Assembly (NCBI GenBank): GCA_035634255.1
Contig: DASQDI010000085.1
Span: 3,065-67,064, forward strand
Direction: 5' to 3'
DNA length: 64,000 nucleotides
From: DATLMR01 sp035634255
Lineage (GTDB): Bacteria > Acidobacteriota > Blastocatellia > UBA7656
Every line of letters starts with the position of its first letter. Position 1 is the first letter of the stretch. The notes beneath the pieces were generated by a model. The model was not told the DNA's origin. It did not search any database and was given only the letters and a program-made list of their open reading frames with translations. Below, one piece after another: positions 18,339-26,091 of this stretch. The position numbers were made by a program, and so were the translations under genes.

Positions 18339-20522
18339 TCATGCCTCGGCGGGCTCACCGGTCATCCGCTCCACGTCGAAGACGCCTTTGACGGACTTCA
18401 ACGCCCCGGTGATCTTCTCAAGGTGTTTGAGGTCGAATATCTCCGCGGTGAGGACGAGCTGCCCGCGCCCTTCGTCGTCGAGCGAAGCCCTTATGTCGCG
18501 GATGTTGGTGCCGACCCCGGCGATGGCCTGCGTCACGTCGGCCACCATGCCGGGCCGCTCCTCGGTGATGAGGCGGAGCGTGATCGGGTAGGCCGAGGGG
18601 TTCGACCCGTCCGACTTCATCCACTCCACTTCGATCACGCGCTCAGGGTTCACGAGCAGGGCCGGGGCATTCGGGCACCTCGTCGAGTGGACGGCCACCC
18701 CTTTGCCCCGCGTGATGTAGCCCATGATCTGTTCGCCGCGGATCGGGTTACAGCAGCGGGCGCGGTAAACCATTATGTCGTCGATGCCCTTGACCACTAT
18801 GCGGTCCTGAAGCCCGAGCGCCTTCTTCACGACCTGCTTGAAGGTCGGCCTCTTCTCGACCTCAAGCTCGCCCGCCCGCTCGGGCGGCAGGAGCTTGGCT
18901 ATGACGGCGCGCGGCAGCACCTTCCCGTAGCCGATGGCCGCGAGCAGGTCGTCGGCGCGGGCGCACCCGTAATCGGGCGCTATGCGGTCGAAGTCGCCGT
19001 TCGACAGTATCTTTCTGGTGTTGAGCCGGAAGCGGTCGGCCTCCTTCTCGAAGAGCTTCTTCCCGACATCGATGGCCGTGGCGCGCTCGCTCTCCGCGAG
19101 GTAGTGCCGAATCTTCGAGCGCGCGCGCGAGGTCTTCACGAAGTTCATCCAGTCGTGCGACGGGTGGGCCGACGGGGATGTCATGATCTCCACGACATCC
19201 CCGTTCCTGAGCTGGTACTTGAGCGGCACGATGCGGCCGTTGGCTTTCGCGCCGACGCACGAGAGCCCGACCTGCGTGTGGATGAGGAAGGCGAAGTCTA
19301 TGGGCGTCGCGCCGCGCGGCAGCTCGATCACCTTCCCCTTGGGCGTGAAGCAGTAGACCTCCTTGGGGTAGAGGTCCAGCTTAAGCGAGTCGAGGAATTC
19401 GCGCGAGTCCTTGACCTCCTGCTGCCACTCGACGAGGCGCTTGAGCCACATGAAGGCCTCATCCTCGTCCGTGTGCGTGCCGCGCCGCCCCTCCTTGTAC
19501 TTCCAGTGCGCGGCGATGCCCTCTTCGGCGATGCGGTGCATGTCCTCGGTCCGAAGCTGCACCTCGAAGGGCTGGCCCCCGTCGCCCACGACCGAGGTGT
19601 GGAGCGACTGGTAGAAGTTCTCGCGGGGTATCGCGATCCAGTCCTTGAACCTGCCGGGTATCGGCTTCCACGCGGCGTGGATCACCCCGAGCGCCGCGTA
19701 ACAGTCCCTCACGGACTCGGTGATTATGCGGACCGCGATCATGTCGTAGACCTGATCGATTGATATGTGCTGCCTCTTGAGCTTCTGGTAGATGGAGAAC
19801 AGGCGCTTCATCCGGCCTTCGATGTGGACGACCCTGATGTCCTGCTCCGAGAGCATCTCCTGTATCCGCTTCTGGAGCTCGACGAGCGAAGCTTCGAGCC
19901 TCCCGCGGCGGCTCTCGACCAGCTCGGTCAGCTTGCTGTACTCCTCGGGCTCAAGGTACTTGAAGGCGAGGTCTTCCAGCTCGCCCCGGACGCGGCTCAT
20001 GCCGAGCCTGTGGGCTATGGGCGCATAAACGTCGAGCGTCTCCTGCGCGATGCGGCGGCGCTTCTCCCCCGGCAGGTATTCGAGCGTGCGCATGTTGTGC
20101 AGGCGGTCGGCCAGCTTCACCAGTACCACCCGGACGTCGTCGACCATGGCCAGGAGCATCTTGCGCATGTTGAGCGCCTGCCGCTCCTCGTGCGAGGCGT
20201 GGTCCAGCTTGGATATTTTAGTCAGGCCGTCCACGAGGTGCGCCACCTCGGGGCCGAAGTACTCTTCGATCACCTGGAGGGAGATGTTGGTGTCTTCGAC
20301 TATGTCGTGCAGGAGCCCGGTGGCGATGCAGACGGGGTCGAGTTTCAGCTCGGCTAGTATGTTCGCGACTTCGAGCGGGTGGACGAGGTACGGCTCCCCC
20401 GACTTCCGTATCTGCCCCCTATGTTCCCGCGCGGAAAACAGGTAGGCCCGGCGGAGCAGGTCCTCGTCCGCGCCGGGGTGGTTCTGGCGAACCTTCTCCA
20501 AAATGGTCTCGAATCGAATCAT
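18339..20522 (-). CDS. rel: Bifunctional (p)ppGpp synthetase/hydrolase (RelA/SpoT, Rsh)
   Basis: Stringent-response enzyme. ATG 20522 is preferred over GTG 20555, which adds 11 non-conserved residues. The HD hydrolase domain has H-R-G-Q-x-R-K-S-G-E-P-Y-x-x-H-P (about 38-54) and L-L-H-D-x-V-E-D-T. The synthetase domain contains G-R-M-K-R-L-x-S-I-Y-x-K-L (about 240), D-x-x-A-V-R-I-I and E-V-Q-L-R-T-E-x-M-H. A TGS domain (about 390-455; V-Y-C-F-T-P-K-G) and a C-terminal ACT domain follow, with a Cys-containing C-N-P-I-R-G-E stretch between them. Both catalytic halves keep their key residues, so both activities are expected. Confidence 0.95.
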   Translation of the reverse strand: MIRFETILEKVRQNHPGADEDLLRRAYLFSAREHRGQIRKSGEPYLVHPLEVANILAELKLDPVCIATGLLHDIVEDTNISLQVIEEYFGPEVAHLVDGLTKISKLDHASHEERQALNMRKMLLAMVDDVRVVLVKLADRLHNMRTLEYLPGEKRRRIAQETLDVYAPIAHRLGMSRVRGELEDLAFKYLEPEEYSKLTELVESRRGRLEASLVELQKRIQEMLSEQDIRVVHIEGRMKRLFSIYQKLKRQHISIDQVYDMIAVRIITESVRDCYAALGVIHAAWKPIPGRFKDWIAIPRENFYQSLHTSVVGDGGQPFEVQLRTEDMHRIAEEGIAAHWKYKEGRRGTHTDEDEAFMWLKRLVEWQQEVKDSREFLDSLKLDLYPKEVYCFTPKGKVIELPRGATPIDFAFLIHTQVGLSCVGAKANGRIVPLKYQLRNGDVVEIMTSPSAHPSHDWMNFVKTSRARSKIRHYLAESERATAIDVGKKLFEKEADRFRLNTRKILSNGDFDRIAPDYGCARADDLLAAIGYGKVLPRAVIAKLLPPERAGELEVEKRPTFKQVVKKALGLQDRIVVKGIDDIMVYRARCCNPIRGEQIMGYITRGKGVAVHSTRCPNAPALLVNPERVIEVEWMKSDGSNPSAYPITLRLITEERPGMVADVTQAIAGVGTNIRDIRASLDDEGRGQLVLTAEIFDLKHLEKITGALKSVKGVFDVERMTGEPAEA

Positions 20523-20620
20523 ATGTCGAACTGATGGGAGGACCGAGAGCCCCACGAGATTTCAAACCTGAGATTTGAGACTTCACTGGTCTGACCCCCG
20601 GCCCAGAATATAACCCCGAA

Positions 20621-20657
20621 AATAAAAAAGGTGACAACCGCATTCGGGTGTCACCTT
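20621..20657 (-). terminator. Rho-independent terminator of the tonB-exbB-exbD operon
   Basis: On the minus strand AAGGTGACA (20657-20649) pairs with TGTCACCTT (20636-20628) and is followed by a T-rich stretch (complement of 20628-20621). It follows the last gene of the TonB operon and precedes the rel gene. Confidence 0.85.
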
Positions 20658-20686
20658 GAATTCTAGCACACTGGGGAAGCCCCTTA

Positions 20687-21499
20687 CTACGAACCGGACG
20701 GGGCGTCCTGGCTGCGCTTCTGGATCTCGACGTACTTGTCCTGGAACTCCTTCTGCTTCGCGACCATCTCTTTCTTCTTGGCCGGGTCGGGCTCCAGGTA
20801 TGCGTCCTGAATGTAGGTCAGCTTCTCGTAGAAGTAAGCGTTCGCGTAGTCGGGCTTGACCGAGATGGCCCTCTGGAAGTTCTCGTGAGCCTTCTGGACG
20901 AGCGGCTTGAGCTTCTGCACCACGTCGGGCGGGATGGGCTGCCTGAGGCTGCCGTCGGCGTAGGTGTAGGCGCGGCTGGTCTGGAATGCCTCGTCCCAGT
21001 AGCTGTGGCCGAGGGTGTAGTAGACGTCGGCCTTGGTCTGGTCGGTGGCCGTGGGCAGCTCGGCCCGCTTGAGCACCGTCTCGCGCCGCTTGGCCTTGTA
21101 CTCTTCGGCCTTCTCGGGGGTGATCACGGCGAGCTTCTCGTAGACGCCGCTCATGAAAGCGAGCGCCTGGTCGATGGCCTGAGGGTTGTTCTGATTGCTC
21201 TTGATTATCTCCTCGTAGGCCTGAAGGGTCTTGAGCCCGACGTCCTCGGTCTGGCTCTGCTCGAACCTCTGGTTGAGGGCCCTCGCATGGAAGAGCTGCG
21301 CGTTGGCGTTCTCGGGGTCGAGGTCCAGGGCCTTCGCGAACCTGCGCTCCGCCTCCTCGTACTTGCCCCTGTTGAATTCGCGCACGCCGTTGTTAAGGTT
21401 GTCCTTGGCGCGCAGGTTGTTGATTACGCCGCAGCCGGACGTCGCCGCCGTCAGGGCGAGCAGGCCCAGCAGGAGTGTGAGATTGCTGTTTTTCTTCAA
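20687..21499 (-). CDS. TPR-repeat lipoprotein of the TonB operon
   Basis: A 270-residue lipoprotein with a signal peptide and lipobox T-S-G-C (about 20-23). Two to three TPR-like helical repeats are visible: G-x-x-x-F-N-R-G-K-Y-E-E-A-E-R-R-F-A-K-A-L-D-L-D-P-E-N-A-N-A (about 38-65), and a later one around A-H-E-N-F-Q-R-A-I-S-V-K-P-D-Y-A-N-A-Y-F-Y. The C-terminus is a Lys/Glu/Gln-rich helix. As the last gene after exbD it probably supports the energised TonB complex from the outer membrane side. Function is inferred from position. Confidence 0.8.
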   Translation of the reverse strand: MKKNSNLTLLLGLLALTAATSGCGVINNLRAKDNLNNGVREFNRGKYEEAERRFAKALDLDPENANAQLFHARALNQRFEQSQTEDVGLKTLQAYEEIIKSNQNNPQAIDQALAFMSGVYEKLAVITPEKAEEYKAKRRETVLKRAELPTATDQTKADVYYTLGHSYWDEAFQTSRAYTYADGSLRQPIPPDVVQKLKPLVQKAHENFQRAISVKPDYANAYFYEKLTYIQDAYLEPDPAKKKEMVAKQKEFQDKYVEIQKRSQDAPSGS

Positions 21500-21519
21500 G
21501 GCTTGTCCCTCCTATGCCC

Positions 21520-21975
21520 CTACTGTAAGAAGTCCACCTGGAGCCCGATGGGTTGCGCCCCCGAGCCCTTCATCACGTCTATGACCTTGACGATGTCGTC
21601 GTAGGGCTTGTCCTTGGGCGCTTTCAGGAAGACCGCCTTGTCGGGCCGCTGTTCGAGCAGGCTCTTGAGCGTTTCGCCCAGCTCCATCAGGGACATCGGC
21701 TTCGAGTTGAGCTCCACGGTCTGCTCCATGCCGATGCCCGACTTCACGTCCACCATCAGCAGGTCGGAGGGCGGAACCGGCGCGTTCTCCTGATTCTCCT
21801 GCGGCTTCTGCGGGATTTGAGATTCGAACTTGGCCTCCCTCTGAGGCTGGATAACAAAGAAGATGATGAGCAGCACCAGAAGGACATCGACCAGAGGGGT
21901 CACGTTGATGTCCGGCGGCGCAAGGCCGAGCCCTCTCCTCTGCGGAACTCCTTCGTCTACAGAACCGTGTGCCAT
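21520..21975 (-). CDS. exbD: ExbD/TolR family transporter subunit, second copy
   Basis: A 151-residue inner-membrane protein with one N-terminal membrane segment inside the family signature P-D-I-N-V-T-P-L-V-D-V-L-L-V-L-L-I-I-F (about 20-38); the Asp of L-V-D-V is the proton-path residue. A periplasmic domain follows, with D-K-A-V-F-L-K-A-P-K-D-K-P-Y-D near the end. It is separated from the first exbD by 130 bases containing a hairpin. With ExbB it forms the proton-driven motor for TonB. Confidence 0.9.
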   Translation of the reverse strand: MAHGSVDEGVPQRRGLGLAPPDINVTPLVDVLLVLLIIFFVIQPQREAKFESQIPQKPQENQENAPVPPSDLLMVDVKSGIGMEQTVELNSKPMSLMELGETLKSLLEQRPDKAVFLKAPKDKPYDDIVKVIDVMKGSGAQPIGLQVDFLQ

Positions 21976-22066
21976 ATTTTTTTAAGCCGCCGGCCGCGCC
22001 CCGCGCTCTCCGTCGGGCGGGGGCATGCGACCGGCAACATCCTCCTAATTTCAAATATGAAGACTT

Positions 22067-22090
22067 GCGGGTGCTTCGGGGAGCACCCGC
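22067..22090 (-). other. Hairpin between the two exbD genes
   Basis: A 9-base perfect stem GCGGGTGCT / AGCACCCGC (22067-22075 and 22082-22090) with a 6-base loop lies between the two exbD genes. There is no long T-run, so it may attenuate or protect the mRNA rather than terminate it. Confidence 0.4.
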
Positions 22091-22105
22091 GTTTTCGGAC
22101 GGGCT

Positions 22106-22546
22106 TTATCCACCTTCTTCGGCGGTCCTCTCCCTCTCGGAGACGAGGCCGATGCGGTCGAAACCGCTGTCCCTGACGGCGTTGATAACTTCGACCACCG
22201 TGCCGTACTTGACCTTCTGGCCGCTCTTTATGTAGACGACCTGGTCCGCGGCGGGCTTGTCCTTCAGGGCCCTCTCGACCGCCTTCGGTATGTCGCCGAG
22301 GGCGATCTTGTCGCGGCCGATGTAGTACTCGCCGTCGTTCGGGATGGCGAGCACGACCGAAGTGTCTTTGACGATGTTCGGGTCAGGGTCGGGGTATTTC
22401 GATCTCGGCAGCGCAACGCTGACGCCGCTCTGCAACATGGGCGCAACCACCATCATGATGATGAGCAGGCAAAGCATCACGTCCACCAGCGGAGTGACAT
22501 TGATATCGGAGACGAGATTCTTATCGCCCCCTACAGCCATTCCCAT
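22106..22546 (-). CDS. exbD: ExbD/TolR family transporter subunit, first copy
   Basis: A 146-residue inner-membrane protein starting close to its membrane segment: S-D-I-N-V-T-P-L-V-D-V-M-L-C-L-L-I-I-M (about 13-31), with the conserved Asp. The C-terminal periplasmic domain has Q-V-V-Y-I-K-S-G-Q-K-V-K-Y-G-T-V-V-E. It starts 6 bases after exbB. The two ExbD copies differ clearly in sequence, so the operon may build mixed or alternative motors. Confidence 0.92.
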   Translation of the reverse strand: MGMAVGGDKNLVSDINVTPLVDVMLCLLIIMMVVAPMLQSGVSVALPRSKYPDPDPNIVKDTSVVLAIPNDGEYYIGRDKIALGDIPKAVERALKDKPAADQVVYIKSGQKVKYGTVVEVINAVRDSGFDRIGLVSERERTAEEGG

Positions 22547-22552
22547 AATTAT

Positions 22553-23311
22553 TTACCTCAGCTCGCGACGTTTAATGAAGTAGTCGATAAGCTCCGAGGA
22601 CGAGTTGTCCATCTCGATGGTGAAAGCTTCGACCTTGTTCTGGAAGATGTTGAACGCCCACACGGCCGGGATAGCCACGAGCAACCCGAACGCGGTTTCG
22701 ATCAGCGCCTCGGAGATGCCGCCCGCGACCGCCGAGATCCCGGTCCCGGCGGCGGCCGACATGCCCTGGAACGCCGAGATGATGCCGATGACGGTCCCGA
22801 GCAGCCCCACGAACGGGGCGGTCGAGCCGATGGTCGCGAGGCCGGAGAGCCCGCGCTTGAGCTCGGCCGTCTTCAGGGCCGTCGCGCGCTGGAGAGCGCG
22901 ACGCGCGGCGTCCATGGTAGTGCCCGGAATGTCCGCGCCCGCCTGGTGCGCCTGGAACTCCTGAAGGCCGGCGTTGACGACCATGGCCAGGTGCGACTTC
23001 TTATGACGGTCCGATATCGCTATCGCTTCGTCAATACGGTTGTCGCGCAGGGCCGCCGCGACCTTGGGGGCGAACTGGCGCGACTGGTTGCGCGCGGCGT
23101 TGTAGGTGAGCCAGCGCTCGACCATGATGGCTATCGAGTACATGCTCATGAGCGCGAGCACGACGGCCACCGTGATAGCGGGCCATTCCATCTTCTGGAT
23201 CATTCCCCACAGCGACAAATCTTCGCCGCCCGTCGGGCTTTCGGCACCGCCCTCCTGCAACATGAAGAAAGCAAGCTTGTAGCCCGCCAGCGACAGAGTA
23301 GTTAATATCAT
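22553..23311 (-). CDS. exbB: ExbB/TolQ/MotA family proton channel
   Basis: A 252-residue inner-membrane protein with three membrane segments: about 45-67 (I-T-V-A-V-V-L-A-L-M-S-M-Y), 163-185 (G-L-A-T-I-G-S-T-A-P-F-V-G-L-L-G-T-V) and 205-225. The G-S-T-A-P-x-x-G-L-L-G-T-V-x-G-I family motif is complete. The cytoplasmic loop (about 75-160) is long and basic. It is the second gene of the tonB operon. Confidence 0.93.
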   Translation of the reverse strand: MILTTLSLAGYKLAFFMLQEGGAESPTGGEDLSLWGMIQKMEWPAITVAVVLALMSMYSIAIMVERWLTYNAARNQSRQFAPKVAAALRDNRIDEAIAISDRHKKSHLAMVVNAGLQEFQAHQAGADIPGTTMDAARRALQRATALKTAELKRGLSGLATIGSTAPFVGLLGTVIGIISAFQGMSAAAGTGISAVAGGISEALIETAFGLLVAIPAVWAFNIFQNKVEAFTIEMDNSSSELIDYFIKRRELR

Positions 23312-23403
23312 CGGTTAAAGCCCTCCAAATCGATTTAGAATGATTTTCCGCATGGGCCCGCAATCCGCGGGGGCCGCGGGCCCGCACATCTTGAATGTAA
23401 AGG

Positions 23404-24189
23404 TCACAGAGTGAAGTTGAACGTGATCGTTCCGATGACCGACACGGCCTGCCCGCTTAGGAGGGTCGGGTTCCACCTCCACCCTCGCGCCGCGGCCTGG
23501 GCCGCTTCCTTGAGCAGCGGGTGGCCGGAGATGGCCCTCGCCGACTTCACCCTCCCGTCCTCGCCGATGGTGACTTCGACGACCACCGAGCCGGAGACGC
23601 GGGCCGCCTTCGCGAGCGGGGGGTAGGCCGGGGCCGGCTTGGCGATGGCCGAGCCTTGCAGCACGCCGCCGGACCTGCGGACGACCTTTGGGATCTCCTT
23701 CGTCGGCTCGGGCGCGGGGGGAGGAGGAGGCGGCGGCGGCGGGTCGCCAGCGCCCGTGCCCCCGATGATGCCGCCCACGACGCCTCCGGGCACTCCGCCC
23801 GGCACGCCTCCGGGCACTCCACCCGGCACCCCGCCTTCGACGCCTCCGGTCACTCCACCGCTGGAGATGACGGGCGGGGTCGCTGAAGGCGGCTTGATCT
23901 CTTTAGGCGCTTCCTTGGCGGCGACGAATCCTGTGGGCGCTTCGACCTTGACCGTCTTGGGCTGGGTCGCTCCCGGCGGAGGCGGAGGCGGAGGCGGCGG
24001 AGGCGGCGGAGGCGGGGCGAGCAACGTCAGCGCCTCGAACTGCTCGTTTAACTTCGCGTCATAGGCGTAGATGCCCCACGCTATGACGGAGGTGAGCAGC
24101 GTGATCCAGATCGCCGCCGTCACTGTGAAGTAGACCCAGGTGTTGGATTTTTTTCTGTTTGACGACGATTCGACTAGTTGATCAAACAT
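23404..24189 (-). CDS. tonB: TonB-like energy transducer with polyproline and GGVP repeats
   Basis: A 261-residue protein. A cytoplasmic N-terminus and membrane anchor (about 20-42) precede a long periplasmic linker with an uninterrupted run of 15 proline residues (about 60-75), then a tandem G-G-V-P repeat (about 118-150) and a second run of nine Pro. The C-terminal TonB domain (about 180-261) contains P-A-Y-P-P-L-A-K-A-A-R-V-S-G-S-V-V-V and G-D-G-R-V-K-S-A-R-A-I-S-G-H-P. It is the first gene of the operon, with a GGAGGT site before ATG. It transmits proton-motive force to outer-membrane receptors. Confidence 0.9.
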   Translation of the reverse strand: MFDQLVESSSNRKKSNTWVYFTVTAAIWITLLTSVIAWGIYAYDAKLNEQFEALTLLAPPPPPPPPPPPPPPGATQPKTVKVEAPTGFVAAKEAPKEIKPPSATPPVISSGGVTGGVEGGVPGGVPGGVPGGVPGGVVGGIIGGTGAGDPPPPPPPPPAPEPTKEIPKVVRRSGGVLQGSAIAKPAPAYPPLAKAARVSGSVVVEVTIGEDGRVKSARAISGHPLLKEAAQAAARGWRWNPTLLSGQAVSVIGTITFNFTL

Positions 24190-24545
24190 TGGACTGATAC
24201 CTCCGATAATTATCGATGGGTCAGAGAGGTAGTCGAATCAGACTATCGCTTAAAATCCCGGTCTCCGGCTCGTCAGAACCGGCGGATTAAACAACGAGTG
24301 CCCAATCCCTACCACCAGAAAGGAGTCGCCACCGTCCCAGGACGAAACGGCTAACCAAGCAGACTTAAATACCGGCTAGCATATGCTTTTTGCTAAAGTC
24401 AGGCTGAAATCCGGCTGAGTCTACTACTCGCCTTCCCATCAAGTCAAGAAGTTTTGATTCTTCCAAACACTTAGACACCGCTGCAGCGGTGTTTGTTCCC
24501 CCGGGGTGTTCGCCCGCGCGGCGAACACCCCATATCTTAGAACGC
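24190..24545. other. Gap between secF and tonB: secF 3' hairpin and tonB leader
   Basis: No gene is seen. A perfect 12-base hairpin GGGGTGTTCGCC / GGCGAACACCCC (24503-24514 and 24520-24531, 5-base loop) lies 15 bases after the secF stop and is the likely end of the tgt-yajC-secD-secF transcript. The remainder up to 24190 would hold the tonB promoter and leader; no unambiguous -10/-35 pair was found. Confidence 0.5.
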
Positions 24546-26015
24546 CTAAACCTTAGCAAGATTGCGTTCGGTAGCACGGGCTCTCGTTCCGCCACTCGGA
24601 GGTCCCGCCTTGCCCTTCCTGTTCGTTATGTACTCCCACCACAGCATGATCGGGCTCGCGATGCCTATCGTGGAGTAGCTGCCGACCACGATGCCGATGG
24701 TGAGCGCGAGGGCGAACCCTCTGAGAACCTCGCCCCCGAATAATAGTATCGCAACTACGGAGAGAAATGTCAGCCCCGAGGTTATGATAGTCCGCGAAAG
24801 GGTCTCGTTGATCGCGTCATTCGTGATGCGGACCAGGGGGTCGCGCCTCCTCAGCCTGAGCAACTCCCGGATGCGGTCGAAGATCACAATCGTGTCGTTC
24901 ATGGAGTAGCCGACCAGCGTCAGCAGGGCCGCGATCACCGTGAGGCTGATCTCTTCCCGGACGAGGCTGAAGAAGCCGAGCGTGACGAGCACGTCGTGGA
25001 AGACGGCGATCACCGCCGCCACCCCGTAAATCCACTCGAACCTGAAGGCGATAAAGATCAGCATGCCGCCGAGCGCCGCGAGCGTCACGTATATCGCGCG
25101 GTTCCTGAGGTCTTCGCCCACCTGCGGGCCGACCACGTCCGCCGAGACCACCGTGAAATTGCCGGTCGTGAAGTACGGCTCCATCTTCGCCAGCAGGTCC
25201 GCCGACACGTCCTGCACCTGGATGTCTCCGAGGCTCGCGATGACGCCGTCGCGGTCCGTGCGGTACTGGCCTATGGCCTTGGCCGCCTTCGTGTAGGTGT
25301 CGTCCGACGTCTGGAGGGGGTTGATGCGGTAGAGCGCGTCTTCGATCTCTTTGGTGCTGACGAGGTTCAGGTCGATCTTCCCGGCGTAGAACCTCTGCGT
25401 CAGAACCTCCTTGACCTTCGCCTGATCGAACCCCTCCATGTTGGGCGCGGTGAGGTTCAGGCCCGCGAGGGCCGAGATGTCTTGGATGTAACCCTTGCTC
25501 TGCTGGTCGCGGAAGGCCACGATCTGGTCCCCGACCTGGCGGTAAGGGTGCGGCCCGGCGAACTGCCTGTCGTTGATCCCAAGCGGGTCGTCCAGGCGAA
25601 GCTCGACCTCCACGCCCTCGGAGTTGACCCTGTTGATGTTGACCCTGCCCGCCTGCACGTCGCCGGGAGCGCCCAGCTGCTGAAGCGCCTGCGTGATCAG
25701 GCGGACATCCTGAAACTCGTTGCCCGAGCTCGGGTAACGTACCTGGTACTCGTTCGAACGGCCCAGAACGCTCTGAATGGTCACCTTGGAAGTGTCTACG
25801 CTGCCCGAAGAGAGCGCGGAGCGGATCTGATCAGGCGTCACCGCCTCTTTGAACCTCACGGTCATCAGGGTGCCCCCTGTGAAGTCGACGCCGAGGTTGA
25901 AGCCGCGCACCTGCACCGAGATCGCGCCGAGCAGGAGCAGGAAGATCGTAATATAGATGAAGTACTTCTTGTTGCCGATCCAGTCGACCTTGGGATTCTT
26001 TAATAGCTCTATCAT
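24546..26015 (-). CDS. secF: Protein translocase subunit SecF with an enlarged periplasmic domain
   Basis: Inner-membrane Sec accessory that uses proton flow to help translocated proteins emerge. At 489 residues it is much longer than a usual SecF (about 300-320). TM1 (about 18-37) is followed by G-F-N-L-G-V-D-F-T-G-G-T-L-M. Between about residue 95 and 315 there is a large extra region before TM2 (about 330-348). The five C-terminal membrane segments are standard, including S-M-N-D-T-I-V-I-F-D-R-I-R-E and the final S-Y-S-T-I-G-I-A-S-P. It lies downstream of secD as usual. Confidence 0.93.
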   Translation of the reverse strand: MIELLKNPKVDWIGNKKYFIYITIFLLLLGAISVQVRGFNLGVDFTGGTLMTVRFKEAVTPDQIRSALSSGSVDTSKVTIQSVLGRSNEYQVRYPSSGNEFQDVRLITQALQQLGAPGDVQAGRVNINRVNSEGVEVELRLDDPLGINDRQFAGPHPYRQVGDQIVAFRDQQSKGYIQDISALAGLNLTAPNMEGFDQAKVKEVLTQRFYAGKIDLNLVSTKEIEDALYRINPLQTSDDTYTKAAKAIGQYRTDRDGVIASLGDIQVQDVSADLLAKMEPYFTTGNFTVVSADVVGPQVGEDLRNRAIYVTLAALGGMLIFIAFRFEWIYGVAAVIAVFHDVLVTLGFFSLVREEISLTVIAALLTLVGYSMNDTIVIFDRIRELLRLRRRDPLVRITNDAINETLSRTIITSGLTFLSVVAILLFGGEVLRGFALALTIGIVVGSYSTIGIASPIMLWWEYITNRKGKAGPPSGGTRARATERNLAKV

Positions 26016-26091
26016 ATTACCTTCGGTTATTAATTAAGATGTAAGGGGCCGGGTGTCAGTCCCGGCCCCGGTCCGCCTGCGCCTCGCCCGC

